A DNA stretch of 19,742 nt from Bacteroidota bacterium (GTDB lineage Bacteria > Bacteroidota > Bacteroidia > Sphingobacteriales > Sphingobacteriaceae). Position 1 is the stretch's first letter; every line of letters starts with the position of its first letter. The stretch covers positions 1-19,742 of the forward strand of contig JABDBT010000042.1 in assembly GCA_013288465.1 (NCBI GenBank). The letters are read 5' to 3'. Below are positions 14,831 to 19,742 of the stretch, one piece after another. A program made the translations under genes and the position numbers. The notes beneath the pieces were generated by a model that was not told where the DNA came from, made no database searches, and worked only from the letters and a program-made list of their open reading frames with translations.

Positions 14831-15434
14831 GACAGACAGAATAATAGAAGGCGGGGAGGAACTGTTTTTAAAAGCAGGGATCAAGAGCGTGACGATGGAT
14901 GATATTGCCAAACATTTAGGCATGTCGAAAAAAACCATCTACCAGTTTTTTAAAGATAAAAACGAACTGGTTATAGCTTTGGTTAAGAAGAAATTGCAGG
15001 ACGATGAAGACCAGATGTGTGCCATCATCAGCAAATCTGGCAATGTGATTGAGGAAATGATCAATATGATGAAATGCTCGGAAGAGATTTTTTCGCGGAT
15101 AAACCCCATTGTGATACACGATATGCAAAAATATCACCCGGAGGCATGGAAGCATTTTCAAAATTTTAAAGCCGAAGTATTGGTACACACTCTGGAAGAG
15201 TTGCTGACCAAAGGAATAAAACAAGGCTATATAAGGCCTGATATTGATGTAAAGATCATCGCGAGAATGAGGGTAAGCCAGGTAGAACTGGGGTTTAATA
15301 TTAACATTTTCCCGGTTGCTGAATTTAGTACCTGGAAAGTGCAATATCAATTTTTGGAGCATTTTAACTATGGTATATGTACCCTTAAAGGATATAAGTT
15401 ACTAAACCAGTATAAAAACATAAATGATGAATAA
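14823..15434 (+). CDS. TetR/AcrR family transcriptional regulator
   Basis: This is a predicted dimeric DNA-binding repressor of 203 residues. The N-terminal helix-turn-helix spans about residues 8-50 (GGEELFLKAGIKSVTMDDIAKHLGMSKKTIYQFFKDKNELV), a clear TetR signature. The C-terminal part (about 55-200) is helical and has no recognisable ligand motif, as expected for the variable ligand-binding domain. The gene lies directly upstream of, and in line with, a three-part RND efflux operon 97 bases away, the classic arrangement for local control of a pump. A consensus promoter precedes it and a palindrome covers its start codon. The inducer is unknown. Confidence 0.92.
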   Translation: MTQTDRIIEGGEELFLKAGIKSVTMDDIAKHLGMSKKTIYQFFKDKNELVIALVKKKLQDDEDQMCAIISKSGNVIEEMINMMKCSEEIFSRINPIVIHDMQKYHPEAWKHFQNFKAEVLVHTLEELLTKGIKQGYIRPDIDVKIIARMRVSQVELGFNINIFPVAEFSTWKVQYQFLEHFNYGICTLKGYKLLNQYKNINDE

Positions 15435-15445
15435 TTTAATACTGC

Positions 15446-15480
15446 TGACATAAGGTTGTCATTTAGAAAAACTTATTTTG
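15446..15480 (+). promoter_or_regulatory. Possible operator and promoter for the efflux operon
   Basis: An inverted repeat TGACA (15446-15450), six bases, TGTCA (15457-15461) lies in the tetR-tolC spacer. TTATTTTG at 15473-15480 differs by one base from the -7 consensus, and the repeat would cover its -33 region. GTCATTTA at 15458-15465 resembles the half-site of the tetR palindrome, but the half-sites point outward instead of inward. Support is modest. Confidence 0.35.
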
Positions 15481-15531
15481 AAGATCATGTCCAATTTAAA
15501 GAAAGTCGATAGTTATATAAAAAAATAAAAT

Positions 15532-16893
15532 ATGAAGCATAAAATACGTTTAACATTCTTACTGTTTGCAATTACCTTAAGCAGTTATGCGCAGCAGGCG
15601 CCCCCGGCAAAACGGGGCAATAATTTTACCCTTGCCGACTGTATTAACTACGCATACCAGCACCAGGATTCGGTTGTGAATGGCACTTTGGATATAAAAA
15701 GCGCTGACTATAAAATAAAGGAAACCATAGGTACAGGCTTGCCACAGGTAAATGGTACAGCGTCTTTCCAGGATTTTTTGAAACCACCGGCAACAGTAGG
15801 GCCAAATTTCTTTGTTACGCCAATCAATCTTTCGTTACCATTAATACAATTTCCATTTGGCGCTGTAAAGTATAACAATACCTACTCGTTAACAGCCAGC
15901 CAGTTATTATTCAGTGGTACATTTTTGGTGGGTTTGCAGGCGGTTAAAACATTTAAGGAGCTTTCACAACGCAGTTTGGTACGTACCAGGATTCAAACTA
16001 ATGTGAGCGTGACCAAGGCCTATTACCAGGTATTGGTAAGTAACGAGCAAATAAAACTGCTTGACGCTAACATAGCCCAGTTAAAGCAGCAATTAGATCA
16101 AACTACCCAGCAAAACAAACAGGGATTTGTTGAAAAAATTGATGTTGACCGCGTTGCAGTTCAGTATAATAATTTAACCACCAACCGCGAAAATATAATA
16201 CGCTCATTAGTATTAAACTATGAGATGCTTAAATTTCAAATGGGTATGCCTATTCAGCAAGAAATAACACTTACTGATAAACTGGATAATGTAAATTTAA
16301 ACCTGCAGGTTGCCCTGGGTAATACCGATACCGCGGTTTATCATAACCGCATTGAATATAGCTTATTAGAAACAAATGTAAAGCTTAACCAGCTGGATGT
16401 GAAAAGTAAAAAGGCGGCATACCTGCCCACTGTTAACTTAAATGCCGGCTTTGCTGAAGTATTCCAGGAAAATCAATTTAAGTATTTATACAACCATAAT
16501 TATCCTGATAGTTATATTGGTTTAAGTATCAACGTGCCCATTTTTAACGGCAACCAGCGTACCAACCAGTTAAGGCAATCAGAAATTAATGTAATGAAGG
16601 CAAAAAATGACCTGGACAATGTTAAAAATGCCCTTAGTTTAGAGGTCAGCGCTGCCAGCATCAGCTTTTACAACAGCATTCAATCACTAAATACACAAAA
16701 ACGCAGCCGCGAACTTGCCCAGGAAGTTTTACATGTTTCTACTATAAAATACCAGCAGGGGGTAGGGTCGAGCATTGAAGTTACGCAGGCGCAAGCCGAA
16801 TTGGAGAACGCCGATAACCAATATATACAGGCACTATACAACGCATTGATAAGCAAGGTTGACCTTGACAAAGCTTACGGACGAATTAACTAA
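15532..16893 (+). CDS. TolC family outer-membrane efflux protein
   Basis: This outer-membrane channel component of a tripartite pump has 453 residues. A signal peptide of about 20 residues (RLTFLLFAITLSSYAQ) comes first. Two internally similar halves of long periplasmic helices follow; the first contains VTKAYYQVLVSNEQIKLLDANIAQLKQQLDQT (about residues 162-194). The second includes the usual QGVGSSIEVTQAQAELENADNQYIQALYN near the C-terminus. This helix-rich pattern with Gln and Asn is the OEP/TolC family. It opens the efflux operon; the adaptor gene begins 29 bases after its stop. The protein should form a trimer docking to the adaptor and pump encoded downstream. Confidence 0.93.
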   Translation: MKHKIRLTFLLFAITLSSYAQQAPPAKRGNNFTLADCINYAYQHQDSVVNGTLDIKSADYKIKETIGTGLPQVNGTASFQDFLKPPATVGPNFFVTPINLSLPLIQFPFGAVKYNNTYSLTASQLLFSGTFLVGLQAVKTFKELSQRSLVRTRIQTNVSVTKAYYQVLVSNEQIKLLDANIAQLKQQLDQTTQQNKQGFVEKIDVDRVAVQYNNLTTNRENIIRSLVLNYEMLKFQMGMPIQQEITLTDKLDNVNLNLQVALGNTDTAVYHNRIEYSLLETNVKLNQLDVKSKKAAYLPTVNLNAGFAEVFQENQFKYLYNHNYPDSYIGLSINVPIFNGNQRTNQLRQSEINVMKAKNDLDNVKNALSLEVSAASISFYNSIQSLNTQKRSRELAQEVLHVSTIKYQQGVGSSIEVTQAQAELENADNQYIQALYNALISKVDLDKAYGRIN

Positions 16894-16922
16894 ACTAAAC
16901 CACACATTGAAAATATAACGAT

Positions 16923-18023
16923 ATGAAAAAATTAGTGTACATAACAGTAATATTAGCCCTGGCGGCATGTAACAACAAGCCAAAGGACAAAGCAGCCGAA
17001 TTAGTCGACCTTAAAAAACAAGAGGCCGAACTGTCTGCAAAAATTACAAAGCTGCAATCAGAAATAGGCAAAACGGATTCGGTAAAAAGCACCGATGTTA
17101 GCGCTTTTACAGTTAAGGCCACAAAATTTACCAACTACGTAAATATACAGGGCCGTATTGATGCCCAGGAAAATGTTACGGCTTATCCGCAGGCATCGGC
17201 AGTTATTACAGCTATTAATGTAAAGGTGGGCGACCATGTAAGCAAAGGCCAAACATTGGTACAGTTAGATAACAGCGTACTACGCCAAAACATTGAACAG
17301 GCGCAGGCACAAGCCTCATTGGCTCAAACGCTTTTTCAGCGCCAAAAGAATTTATGGGATCAAAAAATTGGTACCGAGGTTCAGTTTTTACAAGCACAAA
17401 CTAATGTGCAAACTACCGAAAAGCAAGTGGCTTCCTTACGTCAGCAGGCTGATATGTACCGCATTGTATCGCCAATAAACGGAACAATTGACCAAATGGA
17501 TTTGAAATTAGGCCAGATTGCTACACCGGGCGCAGCGGGTATCAGGGTAGTAAATGCTGATATCTTAAAAGTAAAGGCTGATGTACCGGAATCTTATTCG
17601 GGGAGTATCCACCAGGGCGATAACGTTAAAATTTTAGTGCCCGATGCTAATGACTCGGTAACGGCCAAAGTAACCTTTGCCGCAAAAGTTATTGACCCGG
17701 CTTCGCGCAGCTTTGCTATTGAAATAAAATTGCCATCAGGCAGCAAATGTCGCCCCAACATGACCGCGGTTTTGCAAATTGCTAATTACAACAACAGCAA
17801 TGCTATTGTAGTGCCCGCAAAAGCTGTTCAAAAATCAGAAAACGGCGATTATGTATTCATCAATGTAAACGGTTTTGCAAAGCGTAAAATTGTTACCGAA
17901 GGCGCTACATCAAACGGGATGATAGAGATAAAATCAGGCGTGGCCGCAGGCAACGTTGTGATAACTGAAGGAGCAAGTGAACTGGAAGACGGCGATAAAG
18001 TAACTGTATTACCTGGTAACTAA
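16923..18023 (+). CDS. RND efflux periplasmic adaptor (membrane fusion protein)
   Basis: This adaptor bridges the inner-membrane pump and the TolC-like channel. The 366-residue precursor has a lipoprotein signal with lipobox LAAC, giving a lipidated cysteine at residue 16, so it should be anchored by its lipid. After the cysteine, a short helical segment (about 23-47, AAELVDLKKQEAELSAKITKL) looks like an extra coiled coil before the barrel-sandwich part. Then follow the lipoyl-like halves (VKVGDHVSKGQTLVQLD and YRIVSPINGTIDQMDLKLGQ), the helical hairpin between them, the beta-barrel domain and the membrane-proximal domain ending VITEGASELEDGDKVTVLP. It lies 21 bases upstream of the pump gene. 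Confidence 0.93.
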   Translation: MKKLVYITVILALAACNNKPKDKAAELVDLKKQEAELSAKITKLQSEIGKTDSVKSTDVSAFTVKATKFTNYVNIQGRIDAQENVTAYPQASAVITAINVKVGDHVSKGQTLVQLDNSVLRQNIEQAQAQASLAQTLFQRQKNLWDQKIGTEVQFLQAQTNVQTTEKQVASLRQQADMYRIVSPINGTIDQMDLKLGQIATPGAAGIRVVNADILKVKADVPESYSGSIHQGDNVKILVPDANDSVTAKVTFAAKVIDPASRSFAIEIKLPSGSKCRPNMTAVLQIANYNNSNAIVVPAKAVQKSENGDYVFINVNGFAKRKIVTEGATSNGMIEIKSGVAAGNVVITEGASELEDGDKVTVLPGN

Positions 18024-18044
18024 CCACCAATAACTGATTTTAAA

Positions 18045-19742
18045 ATGAAAGACCAGGAAAAAGAATTTGGGCCCTCAAGTTGGGCCATTGATAACAAACG
18101 GGCGGTTTACGTATTAATATTTTTAATTACGCTGCTTGGCTATATAAGCTATTCGAGGCTGCCAAAAGAAAACTTTCCGGATATTACGATATCTAAAGTT
18201 TTTATCACAACGGTATATAACGGGCAATCGCCTCAAAATATCGAAACGCTGGTAACCAGGCAGCTCGAAAAGCAATTCAAATCGCTTAAAGGGTTAAAAA
18301 AACTAACCTCAAATACGCAGCAAAATGTTTCGGTAATAACAGCAGAATTTAACGCTAATGTTAGCATCAGGGATGCCAAGCAGGATGTTAAAGACGCGGT
18401 TGATAAAGCTAAACCCGATTTGCCTCAAAATGATAATAATTTAAAGGAATCGGATGTATCTGATATTGATGTGGCCGATCAGCCGATATTGAATATAAAC
18501 GTATCAGGCGATTATGATCTTAAAAAGCTGAAAGAGTATGCGGATAACCTGAAGGATGATATTGAAGCGATGAAGGAAATATCTAAAGTAGCCGAAGTTG
18601 GCGCTTTGGAACCTAATATCCAGATCAATATGGATATTAACAAGATGACTGCAGCCCAGGTAAGCTACAATGATGTTATCCAGGCTATTGGAAATGAAAA
18701 TATCATATCTACGGCAGGTACGCTGGTTGATAATGGCATACAACGTGCCATTGATATTAAAGAGGATTTTAAAAGCGCCGATGAAGTAGCGGCAATGGTG
18801 ATCAGGAACCCGCAGGGAAAAGCCGTTTACTTGCGCGATATTGCAAGTATAAAAGATGGTTTCCAGGATCAAAAAAGCTATGCCCGCTTAAAAACGCCGA
18901 ATGACCCCAATTTTAAAAATGTAATTACGCTTAACGTAAGTAAAAGATCAGGAGAGAACCTTATTGAGGCATCTGATAATATTTACGCGCTTATCAAACA
19001 GAAACAAGCTACTGTTTTCCCTAAGGGATTAAATATTACGGTAACCGGCGACCAGTCTGACAAAACACGGTCAACATTAAACGACCTGATTAATACCATT
19101 GTTATTGGTTTTATTTTGGTAACCATTATCCTGATGTTTTTTATGGGGAGCACCAACGCCATATTTGTGGCGCTCTCGGTACCGCTCTCGTGTTTTATAG
19201 CGTTTTTATTTATGCCGGTGATAGGCTTTACGCTCAATATGATCGTACTATTCTCGTTCCTGCTGGCTTTGGGTATCGTGGTGGATGATGCCATTGTGGT
19301 AATTGAAAATACGCACCGTATTTTTGCCAACGGCGCAGTGCCGATAACTAAAGCGGCAAAAATAGCGGCAGGTGAAGTGTTTATGCCTGTGTTTTCGGGC
19401 ACTATGACCACGCTTGCACCGTTTGTGCCATTAGCGTTTTGGAATAGCCTTATCGGTCACTTTATGTTCTTCCTGCCTATAACGCTTATCATAACCTTAT
19501 TAGCTTCGTTGGTAGTGGCTTATATCATGAACCCGGTTTTCGCGGTTGATTTTATGAAACCGCATTATGAAGGTGAGCATGATCATCCAAAGTTTGACCG
19601 TAAGGTTACGCGTACGGTTATCATTATGGGTTTAGCTGCGGCAGTTGGTTATATGATAAATGTTGGCGTGGGCAACTTCGTTATATTACTCATTGTACTT
19701 TACCTGTTTAACCACTTTGTTTTATTGAAGGTGATTGACAGG
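18045..19742 (+). CDS. RND efflux pump, AcrB/MMPL family permease (3' end outside window)
   Basis: This inner-membrane, proton-driven pump is cut at the right edge after 566 codons; a full protein would have about 1,000-1,050. The frame is open from the ATG at 18045 to the end. The N-terminus is cytoplasmic, with a first membrane helix near residues 20-37 and the entry of the periplasmic porter domain (SRLPKENFPDITISKVFITTVYNGQSPQNIE). Membrane helices resume near residue 350. The proton-relay aspartates D414-D415 are present in helix 4 (LGIVVDDAIVVIENTHRI), equivalent to D407-D408 of AcrB. Together with the adaptor and TolC genes upstream it forms one operon. The substrate (drug, dye or metal) cannot be assigned; the heavy-metal type seems less likely, since no metal-site motif was seen in the visible part. 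Confidence 0.94.
   Translation, partial: MKDQEKEFGPSSWAIDNKRAVYVLIFLITLLGYISYSRLPKENFPDITISKVFITTVYNGQSPQNIETLVTRQLEKQFKSLKGLKKLTSNTQQNVSVITAEFNANVSIRDAKQDVKDAVDKAKPDLPQNDNNLKESDVSDIDVADQPILNINVSGDYDLKKLKEYADNLKDDIEAMKEISKVAEVGALEPNIQINMDINKMTAAQVSYNDVIQAIGNENIISTAGTLVDNGIQRAIDIKEDFKSADEVAAMVIRNPQGKAVYLRDIASIKDGFQDQKSYARLKTPNDPNFKNVITLNVSKRSGENLIEASDNIYALIKQKQATVFPKGLNITVTGDQSDKTRSTLNDLINTIVIGFILVTIILMFFMGSTNAIFVALSVPLSCFIAFLFMPVIGFTLNMIVLFSFLLALGIVVDDAIVVIENTHRIFANGAVPITKAAKIAAGEVFMPVFSGTMTTLAPFVPLAFWNSLIGHFMFFLPITLIITLLASLVVAYIMNPVFAVDFMKPHYEGEHDHPKFDRKVTRTVIIMGLAAAVGYMINVGVGNFVILLIVLYLFNHFVLLKVIDR

Noticed and set aside
18504..19411. Two minus-strand open frames within the efflux pump gene
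   Set aside because: The plus-strand frame encodes a clear RND pump with its aspartate pair; the minus-strand frames are shadows.

Overview
The window looks like chromosomal DNA of a Bacteroidota member, most likely Sphingobacteriaceae (Mucilaginibacter- or Pedobacter-like). This is inference. It rests on repeated matches to the phylum's promoter pattern (TTTG, about 19 bases, TAnnTTTG), on the scarcity of Shine-Dalgarno sequences, on a small stand-alone TonB protein and a BBP2-like porin, and on the sequence style of the Lgt, MtaB and YajQ proteins. Gene content is mostly housekeeping. I see no transposase, phage gene, CRISPR array, tRNA or rRNA.

Layout. An ammonium transporter cut by the left edge (2-1612) is followed by an outer-membrane beta-barrel porin (1822-2886); each ends in a clear intrinsic terminator. 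Next come a TonB-family energy transducer (3028-3849) and, on the minus strand, the nucleotide-binding protein YajQ (4011-4502). A polyphosphate pair follows: polyphosphate kinase PPK1 (4739-6793), whose stop codon overlaps the TTG start of a Ppx/GppA-type phosphatase (6790-7671). The 323-base spacer after it holds a promoter-hairpin-terminator unit that looks like a small RNA gene, and then two inverted copies of a palindromic repeat. UbiX (7995-8555) stands alone. A tightly packed cluster follows: mtaB, lgt, a GtrA-family membrane protein and an inositol-monophosphatase-family enzyme (8671-12428). It ends at a perfect 23-bp inverted repeat shared with the convergent Nfu-type iron-sulfur carrier gene (12526-13077, minus). 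Adenylosuccinate lyase purB (13241-14584, minus) comes next. The right end is a TetR regulator (14823-15434) followed by a tripartite RND efflux operon: TolC-like channel, lipoprotein adaptor, and an inner-membrane pump cut by the right edge (18045-19742).

How the parts work together. PPK1 and Ppx make and probably break polyphosphate from one message. TolC, adaptor and pump form an envelope-spanning export machine that TetR probably controls; a near-perfect palindrome covers the tetR transcription start and start codon, which suggests autorepression. Lgt lipidates lipoproteins, and the efflux adaptor itself carries a lipobox. Several spacers hold short degenerate repeats of different sequence.

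I found no convincing new multi-gene system. The best leads are the candidate small RNA at about 7693-7797, the tetR operator, and the dispersed repeat families.
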